Below, piece by piece: positions 1-10,416 of a DNA stretch of 64,000 bases. This DNA comes from JAGVSR01 sp963708775 (lineage in GTDB: Bacteria; Pseudomonadota; Alphaproteobacteria; Rhizobiales; Hyphomicrobiaceae). The position numbers were made by a program, and so were the translations under genes. Where the stretch lies: NCBI GenBank assembly GCA_963708775.1, contig CAVPTI010000015.1, positions 124,001-188,000 on the forward strand. The letters are read 5' to 3'. The first letter of the stretch is position 1, and each line of letters opens with the position of its first letter. The notes under the pieces are model-generated. The model had not been told where the DNA came from and did not search any database. It saw only the letters and a list, made by a program, of their open reading frames with translations.

Positions 1-432
1 CTCGCCATGGTCTCACTCGTCATGCCGCTCGGCTTGATCGGTGTCGTCGCCGCGCTGTTCCTCGTGCAAAAACCTCTCGGCTTCGTCGCCGTGCTCGGTG
101 TCCTCGCCTTGCTCGGCATGATTGCCAAGAATGCGGTCATCCTGATTTCACAAATCGAAGACGAGCGAAGCCGAGGTGCGCCGGTTCGTCAGGCTGTTGT
201 CGACGCCGCGATGTCGCGGTTCCGCCCGCTTATGCTGACCGCGCTGTCCACCGTTCTGGGGTTGGCTCCGATTGCGCCGACCGTATTTTGGGGACCAATG
301 GCCTTTGCGGTTATGGGAGGACTGCTCGTTGCAACCGTTCTAACACTGGTCTTCCTGCCCGTTCTGTATGTGGCCTGGTTCTCAGGGAAGAGCAGCGAAG
401 CTGCCACAAAAGAACCGGTGACCTCCGCTTAA
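1..432 (+). CDS. RND efflux pump, C-terminal end (partial)
   Basis: This is the last 143 or so codons of a resistance-nodulation-division inner-membrane transporter; the start lies before the window. The reading frame is open from base 1. The visible part carries the last transmembrane block, with the family-typical stretches PLGLIG, GMIAKNAVILI, FRPLMLTAL and FWGPMAFAVMGGLLVAT, ending in LPVLYVAWF and a short hydrophilic tail. Such pumps export drugs, solvents or metals with a periplasmic adaptor and an outer-membrane channel, using proton import. The substrate cannot be told from this end. It closely resembles the C-terminus of the complete pump at 25430-28534, so the two are related paralogues. 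Confidence 0.9.
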   Translation, partial: LAMVSLVMPLGLIGVVAALFLVQKPLGFVAVLGVLALLGMIAKNAVILISQIEDERSRGAPVRQAVVDAAMSRFRPLMLTALSTVLGLAPIAPTVFWGPMAFAVMGGLLVATVLTLVFLPVLYVAWFSGKSSEAATKEPVTSA

Positions 433-583
433 TTGCTGATCTCGTGATCTGCAGGGACCGAATTGCCTGACAATGACGCCGGATTTCGGGTCGTTATTAC
501 CGTAACTGGCGTGTGGTGTTGCCAGCAGCGGGTATTCAACTTACTGCTTCCCGATAGTCAAATGAGTGAGCGAGAGGTTTTCT

Positions 584-1664
584 ATGTCGGATGAACTCGA
601 AGCGGCTGCGGAACCAGTCGCCGCCACTGAGTTCACGCGACGGTCACCGAAGGAACCGCTTCTGGTCGACTTGGCGCTCCAGGGCGGCGGATCACATGGT
701 GCCTTCACGTGGGGCGTTCTGGATCGCCTCTTGGAAGAAGAGGGGTTCACTCTCGAGGCAATCTCGGGCACGTCCGCGGGCGCAATGAATGCCGCCGTGC
801 TCGCTCATGGTTTGTTGGTTGGAGGTCGTGATGGGGCTCGCAGCGCGCTGCACGCCTTCTGGAGGCGCGTCGCAGAAGCAGCAACCTTCAGTCCTTTCCA
901 GCGCAGCCCAGTTGACCGCATGATGGGGCGCTGGTCTCTCGATTATTCACCCACATACATCGCGACGGATCTTATCGCGCGACTGGTGTCCCCGTATTCG
1001 TTTGGCGCAGGTGGCGCCAACCCTCTGCGGGACATTTTGACAGATCTCGTCGATTTCGAACGGCTCGCATCTGGCCGCATCAAGCTCTTCATTACCTGCA
1101 CCAATGTGCGGACGGGGCGCGGGCGCGTATTTCGTACTCCAGAGGTGACAGCTGACGTGTTGCTGGCCTCGGCTTGCCTCCCGACGATGTTTCAGGCCGT
1201 CTACATCGATGGCGAACCGTACTGGGATGGCGGATATTCGGGCAATCCGACCATCGCGCCACTGGTTAATGAATGCGATTCGCATGATACGTTTCTGGTG
1301 CAAATCAATCCGATCCTTCGTGAGGAAGCCCCGATCACCGCTCAGGAAATCAACAATCGCCTGAACGAAGTCGTCCTTCAATGCGACGCTACTTAAGGAA
1401 CTTAAGATGATCGCGTTGCTTCGCAAAGTGGCCGATCAGGGCGATGGCGAGGGTTGGCAGTGGGGCCAAATGCGCCTGCATATCATTAAGAGCGACTTGC
1501 TTGTGACGCTGGGGGCTTCGTCGAAGCTCAATGCGGAATGGGAGTTCCTGACGATGCTGCGTGATGAAGGCCGGCGAGCAGCAGATGAGTTTGTGAAGGC
1601 CCACAGGGACGATGTCGGTGTCCGATCTACGTTTGATATCGACAGTCTGCTGGAGGGGAGCTGA
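584..1664 (+). pseudogene. Patatin-like phospholipase, one frameshift
   Basis: Patatin family lipid acyl hydrolase, cytoplasmic or membrane-associated. The glycine-rich oxyanion loop (GGGSHGAFTWG), the nucleophile elbow GTSAG and the catalytic-dyad DGG (in YWDGGYSGNP) are all present, so the active site is complete. The frame breaks at about 1375: removing one C from the CC at 1375-1376 restores the conserved continuation F-N-A-T-L-L-K-E-L and joins the ORF to the piece ending at 1664, giving a normal length of about 360 residues. I chose the ATG at 584, preceded by GAGAGG; an in-frame GTG at 566 is the alternative. The GntP permease starts 4 bases after the stop, so the two are probably one operon. 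Relatives often sit beside hydroxybutyrate metabolism genes (family knowledge). The frameshift is probably a sequencing error. Confidence 0.8.
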
Positions 1665-1667
1665 GCC

Positions 1668-3131
1668 GTGGGACTTCTGGGTATTCTAGCGGGCCTGGCC
1701 TTTCTGATGGTCCTGGCGTTTCGCGGCTGGACGATCCTGCTTCTCGCACCCGGAGCTGCCTTGATCGCCGCAGCGTTTTCCGGCGAGCCGCTCTTGGCGC
1801 ACTGGACCCAAACTTTCATGACGGCGGCATCCAGTTTTGTTGCCCAGTTCTTTCCCATTTTTCTGCTCGGAGCGTTGTTCGGAAAACTGATGGATGACAG
1901 CGGCTCTGTCCGCACCATCGCCGATTTCATGACTGAGAAGCTGGGACCTAGTCGGGCCGCACTCGCCGTTGTTCTGGCCGGTGCCCTGGTCACTTATGGC
2001 GGCGTCAGTCTTTTCGTGGCCTTTTTTGTGCTGGCGCCCATGGGACTGGCTCTGTTCAAAGTCGGCAACGTCCCGCGGCGCCTACTACCCGCAGCGATCG
2101 CACTGGGAACGTCGACCTTCACGATGTCCGCACTGCCGGGCACACCGGCCATTCAGAACGCGATCCCGATGCCGTTTTTTGGAACAACGCCGTTTGCGGC
2201 GCCAGGGCTGGGCGTCATCGCAGCAATTGTCATGATGGCTTTCGGGATGTGGTGGCTGGGCGTGGCTCAGGGGCGGGCACGCCGCGCGGGGGAAGGTTTC
2301 GAGCCAGCATCACATCATGCCGGAGATGCTCTCCCAATGGCGTCCGATGATCTGACCGTTCGTGAGTTGGCAACGACAGCACGAGAGTTTGACCCTGCAG
2401 AAATTGATCACGGCAGCCGGGCCGTGGAAGGTCCGCCCATCGCGATTGCCGTGCTTCCTCTCGCGGTTGTCGTCTGCGCCAACTTCCTGATGACGCAGTT
2501 TGTGCTCCCTAACATGGACACGTCCTTCCTCTCGTTGCCGCGTTGGGGCCAGACGAGCCTCTCCTCTGTCGGCGGTATCTGGTCGGTCTCCGTCGCACTG
2601 TTCCTCGCGATCGTCGTCCTCGTCGCTCTCAACTACCAGCGTCTTCCCGCAATCCGCGATACCGTTGACGCAGGGGCCAATGCATCGGTCCTTCCGGTGT
2701 TGAGCGTTGCAAGTCTCGTGGGCTTTGGAGCCGTGGTGGCGGCATTGCCTGCTTTCGAGATGGTAAGGGACTGGGTCCTTGGTGTAGGCGGTGGTCCGCT
2801 CGTTTCGCTCGCCGTTGCAACAAACATTCTGGCGGCACTGACGGGTTCAGCCTCCGGCGGCATGACGATCGCTCTCGATGCCCTAGGGCCCACGTTCATG
2901 CAGATTTCCCAAGACACCGGGCTAAGCCCCTCGCTCATGCATCGCGTCGCTGTGATCTCTTCTGGCACTCTTGACAGTCTGCCGCACAATGGAGCGGTGG
3001 TCACGATGCTTGCGGTCTGCGGCTGCACTCACAAGGACAGTTACCTTGACCTTGTGATCGTGGCAGTCGTCGGTGCGATGATCGCACTTGTAACGGTCAT
3101 CGTGCTCGGGACGATGTTCGGTTCATTCTGA
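1668..3131 (+). CDS. GntP-family carboxylate:H+ symporter
   Basis: Inner-membrane permease of the GntP/ion-transporter superfamily, 487 residues, which takes up gluconate or other small hydroxy-acids with protons. About 12 hydrophobic segments are visible, with the family-typical glycine-rich stretches GALFGKLMDDSGS, YGGVSLFVAFF and SALPGTPAIQNAIPMPFFGT in the first half and ALTGSASGGMTIAL and SSGTLDSLPHNGAVV in the second. A long hydrophilic loop (about residues 205-250) separates the halves. It starts with GTG directly after the patatin gene, pointing to translational coupling. The link with a lipid or polyester hydrolase hints at uptake of a hydroxybutyrate-like acid, but that is inference; the substrate is not determined by the sequence. 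Confidence 0.85.
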   Translation: MGLLGILAGLAFLMVLAFRGWTILLLAPGAALIAAAFSGEPLLAHWTQTFMTAASSFVAQFFPIFLLGALFGKLMDDSGSVRTIADFMTEKLGPSRAALAVVLAGALVTYGGVSLFVAFFVLAPMGLALFKVGNVPRRLLPAAIALGTSTFTMSALPGTPAIQNAIPMPFFGTTPFAAPGLGVIAAIVMMAFGMWWLGVAQGRARRAGEGFEPASHHAGDALPMASDDLTVRELATTAREFDPAEIDHGSRAVEGPPIAIAVLPLAVVVCANFLMTQFVLPNMDTSFLSLPRWGQTSLSSVGGIWSVSVALFLAIVVLVALNYQRLPAIRDTVDAGANASVLPVLSVASLVGFGAVVAALPAFEMVRDWVLGVGGGPLVSLAVATNILAALTGSASGGMTIALDALGPTFMQISQDTGLSPSLMHRVAVISSGTLDSLPHNGAVVTMLAVCGCTHKDSYLDLVIVAVVGAMIALVTVIVLGTMFGSF

Positions 3132-3143
3132 GTTCTACGTGAT

Positions 3144-4234
3144 GTGGGGGATGTTTTGGTGGCGGCAGCTGCGAAGGAGAACGCAATCCAAGTCGCCGTG
3201 ATTGTCATTGCGAGCATCATCGCATGTGCGGCTCTGTCGGCGGCGAGTTCTGTTTTTGCACCGTTGGCTCTCGCGCTGCTGATCATTGCCCTCATTTGGC
3301 CACTACAGAAATGGCTGCAGTCGGTCTTCCCGAAGCTACTCGCGCTCGCTGCCACGATCGTTGTCTTGGCTGTGGTGGTCACCGCGTTTGGATCGCTGTT
3401 TGTTTGGAGTTTCAGCCGCGTTGGGCAAGCCATTGCCAATGATGCCGCTCGCTTCCAAGCTGCCTATGATTTGTTGACGGTGTGGCTTGAGGGGCATGGC
3501 ATTGCCATTGCAGGCTTCTGGGCGGAACACATCAACATTGGCTGGTACATCCGGCTCGTCCAGACAGTCATTGCGAGGCTGAACAGCACAACAAGCTTCT
3601 GGCTCGTCGTTTTGGTTTACGTGTCGCTTGGACTCCTAGAGGTCGACGACTTCGCCAGGAACATCAAAAGACTTCGCAACGCCGACGTGTCTCAGGCCAT
3701 CATCAACGGAAGCATCGCAACCGCGAAAAAGATGCGCGCCTACTACATCGTTCGAACGCAGATGAGCATCCTCACTGGATTGCTTGTCTTTGGCATCACG
3801 TACTCAGTCGGGTTGCCGCTCGCCAAAGAGTGGGGCGTGTTGGCCTTCGCCTTGAATTATATTCCATTTCTTGGCCCGCTGCATTGCGACGCTGTTCGCC
3901 ACACGTTTACGCCATCGCCGAATTTCAGTCCTGGGAGACCGCCCTTCTGATCTTCATTCTTTTGAATGTGATACAGGTAGCGATCGGCAGTTACGTTGAA
4001 CCACGGGTCTCGGGCACGGCGCTGTCGATGTCCCCGACGCTCGTCTTGTTTTCGGTTTTCTTCTGGGCCTACCTTTGGGGCGTGTTCGGCGCCTTTATTG
4101 GCGTGCCGATCACCATCGCCATCCTAACATTTTGTGAGCAGGGTCAATCGACGCGATGGCTTGCTGACTTGTTCGCGGGCGACGGCACGTCTCAACCCGA
4201 TGAACATGGCCAAGCTGCAACAGTGAGAGAATAG
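3144..4234 (+). pseudogene. AI-2E family transporter (PerM-like), two frameshifts
   Basis: Membrane protein of the AI-2E/UPF0118 family, about 360 residues, with the usual N-terminal hydrophobic pair, an amphipathic central region and C-terminal helices. The landmarks NYIPFLGPL and YVEPRVSGTALSMSPTLVL, then FWAYLWGVFGAFIGVPI, fit the family. Between the two halves the frame slips twice within 25 bases, once near 3881-3883 and once near 3904. Dropping one base at each restores I-A-T-L-F-A-T-V-Y-A-I-A, which is what the family has at this place. GTG at 3144 is used; GTG at 3159, with GGGGGA in front, is an equally good start. Exported substrates vary in this family and none is evident here. The next gene starts one base after the stop, so it lies in the same transcription unit. 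Confidence 0.75.
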
Positions 4235-4235
4235 C

Positions 4236-5999
4236 GTGCAACCGAAGCGGTCGGCTAACAATGCGCCCATTATTGATCCGCGAAGAGGTGATGCAGAAGA
4301 TGATGCATCCAGCACGAAAAGCCGAACAATCCGTGCGATAGCCGGCAGCATGCTGGCCGAGATTAGCCTGCCGAAGTTCATCATGGCCTCGCTGCTGCTT
4401 ATTGGTCTTCCAGGCATTCTCCTTGGGGCTGCCCCACTCGTTTTCTCGGCGTGGCTAACTAAGTTCTCAGATCGAATTGCAGCGCTCTCTGGAATTGGAT
4501 CGATCATTGTTCTCACGACACTTGCAGCGGTAGCGTGGTATGGCGCTCGACCGGTCCTTCGCATCGTGGAGAGCAACTTCTGGGCACTGCATGCTCTTGC
4601 TACACAGCCCCTCTATGCGCTTTGCAGGGAAGCTCTAAGTCATGTCGCAGAGGGTTTTCTGGGCATCAACGCTGACGAGCAACGGCGGTCTCAGTGGCGT
4701 GCGGCGATGGCCGCGTTGGGAGGAATTCTGGCATCCAGCCTCGCTGTCGCGCTGGTATGGATCGTCTGGCCATATACACGCTGGTCGGCATCGCTAGCAG
4801 ACCTGGCAACCCCCACTTCACTTATCCTCCCTGCCCTTGCCAACGCCAGCGTGATCGTTGGTATCTATTCGGCAGCGGCATCGCTGATCTGGGGTATGGG
4901 TGATGCGCTGATGGATCAACCGCAAAAACTCACCTCGTTCGTTCAAGCTTCATCAAGTGCACGAACATGGCGAGTAGCGCATCTTTCGGATCTGCACGGT
5001 GTCGCCGAACGCTACGGGTATCGCATCGAAAGCGGACGCGCAGGTCCGCAAGGCAACGCGGCCTTCGTGCAGATTTTCGATCAACTCGAAGCAATGCATT
5101 CGTCGAACCCGCTTGATGCTGTTCTCATCACTGGCGACATGACCGACGCCGGCCGTTCGGCCGAGTGGGCTGTATTTCTTGACCAGATATCGGGATATCC
5201 GGCCCTCGCCGAGCGAACACTCATTCTTCCGGGCAACCATGACCTCAATGTCGTAGACCGCGCCAACCCAGCTCGACTCGAACTACCGATTAGCCCCGGT
5301 AAGCCGCTACGCCAAATGCGCACCTTGTCAGCCATGGAGTTCATCCAAGGTCGGAGGGCTCACGTCTTCGACCGTGAAAACCAGTGTATCGGTCGAACGC
5401 TGACGGAAGTGCTCGAACCGCACCGCGATCTGATTTTGGAGTTCTCGGACCAACCAAGCCTCCGACACACGCGCGAACTTGCGCGTCTGTGGATCGAATG
5501 CTTTCCACTCATCGTTCCGCCTTCTGCTTCCGGCGGGGTCGGCTGTATCATCCTCAATTCCAACGCGACAACAAACTTCTCGTTCACGAACGCCCTCGGC
5601 CTTGTTCCTGCCGACGACATCCGGGTTCTGCATCACGTCGTCGACGCACATCCCAATAGCGGCTGGATCGTTGCCCTTCATCATCATCTGATGGAGTACC
5701 CCATGCCGGTGAAAGCTTTTTCCGAGCGGATCGGTACGGCACTCATCAACGGAAGTTGGTTTGTTCGCAACGTGAAGTCGATTGCCAATCAGATCGTCGT
5801 AATGCATGGACACCGCCACATCGACTGGATCGGCAGAATTGGTGTTTTGAAAGTGGTGTCCGCGCCATCACCGGTCATGTCGTCAACTGACAACGAGCCG
5901 CCCTATTTCTACATCCACACCCTGAGCGTGGGGCGGGCTGGAAGCCTTGATCTGATGCCGCCGGAACGCGTCGAAATTCGCGAAGGACACAATGGGTGA
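4236..5999 (+). CDS. Membrane-anchored calcineurin-like metallophosphoesterase
   Basis: 587-residue protein with hydrophobic segments in roughly the first 230 residues, then a metallophosphoesterase domain. All metal-binding blocks are present in order: SDLHG near residue 250, GDMTD near 300, GNHD near 333 and HGHRH near 524, plus LHHHLME. The catalytic domain is therefore expected to bind two metals and hydrolyse phosphodiesters or phosphomonoesters, possibly cyclic nucleotides or lipid-linked phosphates; the substrate cannot be read from the sequence. GTG start, one base after the stop of the AI-2E gene, so co-transcribed. The combination of an N-terminal multi-helix membrane part and a C-terminal phosphoesterase is uncommon and probably ties the enzyme to a membrane substrate. 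Confidence 0.82.
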   Translation: MQPKRSANNAPIIDPRRGDAEDDASSTKSRTIRAIAGSMLAEISLPKFIMASLLLIGLPGILLGAAPLVFSAWLTKFSDRIAALSGIGSIIVLTTLAAVAWYGARPVLRIVESNFWALHALATQPLYALCREALSHVAEGFLGINADEQRRSQWRAAMAALGGILASSLAVALVWIVWPYTRWSASLADLATPTSLILPALANASVIVGIYSAAASLIWGMGDALMDQPQKLTSFVQASSSARTWRVAHLSDLHGVAERYGYRIESGRAGPQGNAAFVQIFDQLEAMHSSNPLDAVLITGDMTDAGRSAEWAVFLDQISGYPALAERTLILPGNHDLNVVDRANPARLELPISPGKPLRQMRTLSAMEFIQGRRAHVFDRENQCIGRTLTEVLEPHRDLILEFSDQPSLRHTRELARLWIECFPLIVPPSASGGVGCIILNSNATTNFSFTNALGLVPADDIRVLHHVVDAHPNSGWIVALHHHLMEYPMPVKAFSERIGTALINGSWFVRNVKSIANQIVVMHGHRHIDWIGRIGVLKVVSAPSPVMSSTDNEPPYFYIHTLSVGRAGSLDLMPPERVEIREGHNG

Positions 6000-6016
6000 T
6001 TGAGTGAATGGTTCGG

Positions 6017-7650
6017 CTAGCGGCCGAATTGCAGCACGGTGCCAAAGGCTATGGCTAGCGTGAGCAGTACGACGCTGGCCACCGACCAGCGCCGAAGCAC
6101 CTCATCTGTTCTATCAATCGTGGCGCCAAAGCGCGCGACGAGAGGCGCCAGCTTCTCCACAGGACGATAACGTCGCCCTCGGGAACTGTGGGTATCCGCG
6201 AGATGAAACGCGTCATGATCAGTGCGAACGTTGCACCGACCATGATGGGCCAAGATGCTCCCCATATGGCATCAATGCCGATAGCGTCCGTTAGCGAGTA
6301 ATCTGAAATTTTCGCAAAAAGTGCCCAAGGCACAATGAAGGAAGCTCCGGCAACGAGGGCCCAGACCATCACCAGCGGGCGCTGCGGAGTTGCCATATGA
6401 TCTTCGTTCACCAGCGACCCGAGGCGGCCAAGGAAATGCAGCATCAGCATTGTGCTACCTGCGGCCGACAGGCTGACAAGCAGCGCGGATACACCGTCGC
6501 CAAACAGCGGCTTGGTTGCGAATTTGGCCAAGGCGCCGCTGGTGAAGGGAAGCCCTGCGAGGCTCAGCGCCAGGAGCGCCATCGGGATGACCACGAACGA
6601 TAGACGGTGGCGCTTGCCAGTCGCCCCGGCAATGCCGACGCCCAAGAACAGGGCGCCCTTCACCAAAAGATGATGCAACGCATAGAACGCCGCGAGTGCG
6701 GCCGTATCCGGCGACCCGGTGGTCATTCCAGCGCCAAGTATAGCGGCAACCACGCCCATCTGACTGACTGTGGAATAGGCCAATATGGTCTTTGCGTGCT
6801 GCTGCATAAGACCAACGAGAACGCCGTAAAATGCCGTGACTAGTCCCAGACCAACCAGCGCCATACCCCAGTCGGGCGACGGCACCTCCAGCGGCAGAAA
6901 GCGGATCAGACCGATCACACCAGCTTTCACGATGATGCCGCTCAGCACCGCCGAGGCGGGTATTGGCGCCACGGGATGTGCCAGTGGCATCCACACATGC
7001 AAAGGAACGAGCCCCATCTTGAGGCCGAAGCCCAAGATCAAAAGGAGCACTGCGGGGCTCTCCAGCGGTGAACCCGGCAACATCGCGACGGCATCACGGA
7101 TCAGCGGGTTGCCGCCCGGCGTCGCTGTCACCAGCATGACGAAACCCAGCAGGATGAGTGCCTCGCCCACGAGCGCAAGGACCATATAGACGAGGCCCGC
7201 ATGCTGTGCGCGCGCGGTGTTCTCGAAAGAGACGAGCCCGTAGGCGGCGAGACTCGCGAGCGAAAAGACAAGATAGAAGCTCGTCATGTCGGCCACGATG
7301 AAAACGCCAAGGCTTCCCGTCAGTGTGAGAAGCCACCAAATCGCAAATCGGCCAACGCCAGGTCGTCCGCGCAGTGCGATCGAAGCATAGAAGCCCGCAG
7401 CGCCCCACAGGAGCGATGCGCCCCCGAGCAACATCGCGCCGACCTCATCGAGGGCCAGGGTCAATCGGAGCGGCGCCGGGGCAATGACGATGTTGTCGCC
7501 GCGCTCAAGAAGAGCTGCCAGCAGGCCAGGAACCGCGGCCAACGGCAGCCATGTCAATATGCGCTCGTAGAATGCGGGGTGGAGACAGGCCACCACCATG
7601 GCAAGGGGAACCGCCATCGTCGCGACGAGTAGGAGGCCGGAGTCCATCAT
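6017..7650 (-). pseudogene. Second MrpD/NuoL-like antiporter subunit, one frameshift
   Basis: Last gene of the Mrp operon, about 540 residues, of the proton-translocating NuoL/M/N-MrpA/D family. Many transmembrane segments are visible, with the family core around LKMGLVPLHVWMPLAHPVAPIPASAVLSG written in the ORF and the later block YSTVSQMG and HHLLVKGALFL; these carry the lysines and histidine of the proton path. Near 6160 the frame slips: adding one G restores V-L-V-E-K-L-A-P-L-V and joins the C-terminal hydrophobic helix read in the other frame down to 6017. It overlaps mrpD by 4 bases. It may stand in for the missing MrpA. The frameshift is probably a sequencing error, since the tail after it is well formed. 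Confidence 0.78.
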
Positions 7651-9155
7651 GGCAAGCCCACACGACCGATGCCGAGAAAAGCGAACGGCTGAAGCGGCAC
7701 AAATCCGAGCACCACAGCGCAGATCGCGAGGCCGAGCACGGCCATTTCACGATACAGCGGGATGTGAGCCATGGTTTTAAAGCCGATTTCCGGCGCGGCC
7801 ATCGCGCGGCCCAGGACGCGAAACACATAGCTCGCCGCCAGGATGCCGCCTACGAGGATCGCTGCTACGATCCACCAGTTGGCGGTCTCAGTTGCAGCCG
7901 TCAGCAGCATCAGTTTGGCGACAAAGCCACCACTTGGCGGCAGACCCATCAACGATAGTCCCGCCAAACCGAACGCCGCGACACTAATTGGTACAGCCGT
8001 CACCGCTCCGTTCAGATTGTCGATGCGGTCGTGGCCGAGTGCTTCTGCGATCAGGCCGGCCGCGAGAAACATCGAGGCCTTGGCTAGCGCGTGGGAGACG
8101 AGTTGGAGCACACCACCCGTCCACCCAATCGATTGCCAGGCGCTCGGCGCATCGCTCGCCATCACCAGCGGAAACACAAGGAAAAGGTAGCCGATCTGCG
8201 CCACAGTCGAATATGCGATCATCAGCTTGAGACGCACTTGCCGGAGCGCCATGACGCTGCAGAAAACAATGCTGGAAATGCCGAGCCAGGCAAGCATCTG
8301 GGCGGCTATTTGATTGCCGGGCTGCGGCGCCACGTCAAACCAAAGGCGAAGGATCAGAAAGAACGGAGCTTTCACGACCAATGCCGAGAGAACCGCGCTC
8401 GCCGCCGCCGGGGCGCCCGCGTGAGCTGGCGGTAGCCACAAATGCAGCGGGAACAACGCCGCCTTCGCCATGAGCCCGACGATCATCAGACTAAGCGCGA
8501 CCGAAGTCGCCGGATCATGGCGAGCCAGCAGACGCAGCCCCGCGATATCCAGCGTGCCATAGGCTCCGTAGAGGAGTGCTGCACCCATGAGGTAGAAAAC
8601 GGATCCGATCAGCGCAAACAAGAGATAGCGCAGCGCCGCCTGGACGGTCTCGCGCCGTCCATCGAGGCACACGAGAGGTACTGCGCTGAACGTCAACAGC
8701 TCCAACGCGACAAACAGGTTGAACAGGTCCTGGCCCAGGAACACGGTGTTGAGCGCGCTCCAGAGCCCGAGCATCAACGTCCAGAACACCATCGGACGGC
8801 GGGCTTCTGACGTGTCCGGCGGCGTGCTGAACGTTCCTCGGGCGAACAGGCCGACCGCGCACAGCACCAGTGCTGTCAAGACCATGAGAGTCGCCGACAG
8901 CCCATCGGCCCGCAGCGCAATGCCGAGCGGCGGTTGCCAGCCGCCCAATACATATGTGACGGCCTCGCCGGTGCGCGCAACCTCAGCCGCGATGGCGAGC
9001 GCAACCAAAAGGCCGGCGGGTAGGACGACATAGGCAATTCTCTCGGCCCGCCGCAGACCAAGGGCAAAAATCGCGAGCATCCCGACGACCGGCAGCATGA
9101 CGGCGATGACCAGCAGCGCGCCACCCTCGGACGTGACATAAGCAGCCGGCATCAT
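7647..9155 (-). CDS. mrpD: Na+/H+ antiporter subunit D (MrpD/MnhD)
   Basis: Proton-conducting membrane subunit of the multisubunit Mrp antiporter, 502 residues, homologous to NuoM/NuoN of complex I. About 14 hydrophobic segments. The conserved core KAALFPLHLWLPPAHAGAP, then SALVVKAPFF, YSTVAQIGYL and HALAKASMFLAAG, supplies the charged residues expected in the proton channel. It overlaps both neighbours by 4 bases (mrpC upstream, the second MrpD-like gene downstream), which indicates tight translational coupling in a seven-gene operon. The Mrp complex exchanges cytoplasmic Na+ (or K+) for protons and supports salt and alkali tolerance (family knowledge). Confidence 0.93.
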   Translation of the reverse strand: MMPAAYVTSEGGALLVIAVMLPVVGMLAIFALGLRRAERIAYVVLPAGLLVALAIAAEVARTGEAVTYVLGGWQPPLGIALRADGLSATLMVLTALVLCAVGLFARGTFSTPPDTSEARRPMVFWTLMLGLWSALNTVFLGQDLFNLFVALELLTFSAVPLVCLDGRRETVQAALRYLLFALIGSVFYLMGAALLYGAYGTLDIAGLRLLARHDPATSVALSLMIVGLMAKAALFPLHLWLPPAHAGAPAAASAVLSALVVKAPFFLILRLWFDVAPQPGNQIAAQMLAWLGISSIVFCSVMALRQVRLKLMIAYSTVAQIGYLFLVFPLVMASDAPSAWQSIGWTGGVLQLVSHALAKASMFLAAGLIAEALGHDRIDNLNGAVTAVPISVAAFGLAGLSLMGLPPSGGFVAKLMLLTAATETANWWIVAAILVGGILAASYVFRVLGRAMAAPEIGFKTMAHIPLYREMAVLGLAICAVVLGFVPLQPFAFLGIGRVGLP

Positions 9156-9487
9156 GATGCGCCGTTGTCCTGCTGCTCGGGCGACGTCGGCTCGATCGAT
9201 GATGCGCCCGTCTCCTGCAGCCGCAACAACAGGGCGACTGCCAAGGCGGTCGACGCGAAGGCAACGACGATGCCGGTTATCACCATGGCTTGCGGCACGG
9301 GATCAGCGAGAAATCCGGCGGCCGCACCGCGCCGCGCAGCAATGCCGAACAGAAGGAATGTCCCGCTTCCCAGGAGGTTGAATGCAATGACCTTGCGGAG
9401 CGGTGTGGGATGAAGCACGAGGCCGTACAGACCGATCGCCACCAAACCAGCGGCGCAAAGCCCATACAGAGTGGCGGTGCTGATCAT
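9152..9487 (-). CDS. mrpC: Na+/H+ antiporter subunit C (MrpC/MnhC)
   Basis: Small NuoK-like membrane subunit, 111 residues, with three hydrophobic helices. The stretch VIAFNLLGSGTFLLFG and the helix DPVPQAMVITGIVVAFASTALAVAL are diagnostic of MrpC; its glutamate-free first helix and the short polar tail are usual. It takes part in forming the ion path between MrpA/MrpD-type subunits. It overlaps mrpB upstream and mrpD downstream by 4 bases each, so it is the middle of the operon. Confidence 0.92.
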   Translation of the reverse strand: MISTATLYGLCAAGLVAIGLYGLVLHPTPLRKVIAFNLLGSGTFLLFGIAARRGAAAGFLADPVPQAMVITGIVVAFASTALAVALLLRLQETGASSIEPTSPEQQDNGAS

Positions 9488-10416
9488 CTCGGAGCCCTCG
9501 CCGCAGGACCAGCCACCAACATCCCCAGAATGACTGCAATCGAAAGCGCGAGCGCCGCCTCGACAATGACGATGATCGGCTTGGCAAAAGCAGGCGGATA
9601 GGACAGGAAACCATTCGCGATCCAGAACCCCGCGAACCCTGCGACAAGGAACACGACAGGCCCCAGGACCACCAGCAACCGCAATGTGCGCAGGCGAATT
9701 TCGGGTGGCTCGCGCAAATCAGCCATCATCACCAGCAGCCACATCGCCGCCAGAACCGTACCGCCCTGAAATGTGCCGCCGGGATGGTCCGCGCCGTTCC
9801 AAATGAGATAGACGCCGATGACGACTCCAACCGGCGGCAGCACTTGCGCCAGAAATGTGAGCGCCCCACTGGATTGCTGCGCGCGCAGCGAAGCCGGCGC
9901 ACCGCCCCAAAACACATCGGGCGTCAGCGTCCACACGCCGATGAGTGCCAGCACCAGCACGACCTTTTCCAAAAGCGTATCGAGGGCCCGGTAGGCCAGC
10001 AGCACGACAGTAATGGGATTTCCGAGACCGAGTTCACCCATGTTAGCTGCTGCTTCAGGTGCCAATGTTGCTGGCGGTTCAACCGGCATCAGAACGATCG
10101 CTGCCAAGCCAGCAGCAATCATCGAGCAAAGCAGACCCGTCAAGATCCGCAGTGAAAGATGCGGCCGCACGCTTTCGGCTTGGGTGGGCATCAGCCGTGC
10201 ACACGCGCGCAATAGCAACAGACCCGTCGCGCCACCTCCGATGGCCGCCTCGGTCAGCGCCACATCGACGGCGTTGAGACGCATCCAGGCAAGTGACAGA
10301 AGAAGACCAACAACGATGAAACCGATGACCGCATCTCGCCTGTCGCGTACAGCGACCGTCCAAACGGCTGCGGTCAGGATGAGTAGCACCAGCGCGAGAT
10401 CAGGCAGCAGGTTCAT
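9484..10416 (-). CDS. MrpB-type subunit with N-terminal DUF4040 (MbhD-like) domain
   Basis: 310-residue membrane protein that joins two modules. The first third holds a DUF4040/MbhD-like segment (LAWMRLNAVDVALTEAAIGGG), which in ordinary Mrp systems is the C-terminal end of MrpA. The last half is the MnhB domain (LPPVGVVIGVYLIWNGADHPGGTFQGG, given here in family terms, around residues 190-225). This fusion partly compensates for the lack of a full MrpA in the operon. It overlaps mrpG by 17 bases upstream and mrpC by 4 bases downstream. The gene arrangement resembles membrane-bound hydrogenase and Group 2-like Mrp operons. Confidence 0.86.
   Translation of the reverse strand: MNLLPDLALVLLILTAAVWTVAVRDRRDAVIGFIVVGLLLSLAWMRLNAVDVALTEAAIGGGATGLLLLRACARLMPTQAESVRPHLSLRILTGLLCSMIAAGLAAIVLMPVEPPATLAPEAAANMGELGLGNPITVVLLAYRALDTLLEKVVLVLALIGVWTLTPDVFWGGAPASLRAQQSSGALTFLAQVLPPVGVVIGVYLIWNGADHPGGTFQGGTVLAAMWLLVMMADLREPPEIRLRTLRLLVVLGPVVFLVAGFAGFWIANGFLSYPPAFAKPIIVIVEAALALSIAVILGMLVAGPAARAPR

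Noticed and set aside
6012..6028. TTCGGC-TAGCG-GCCGAA hairpin between convergent genes
   Set aside because: Short stem overlapping the stop codon of the antiporter gene and lacking a T tract; not enough for a terminator call.
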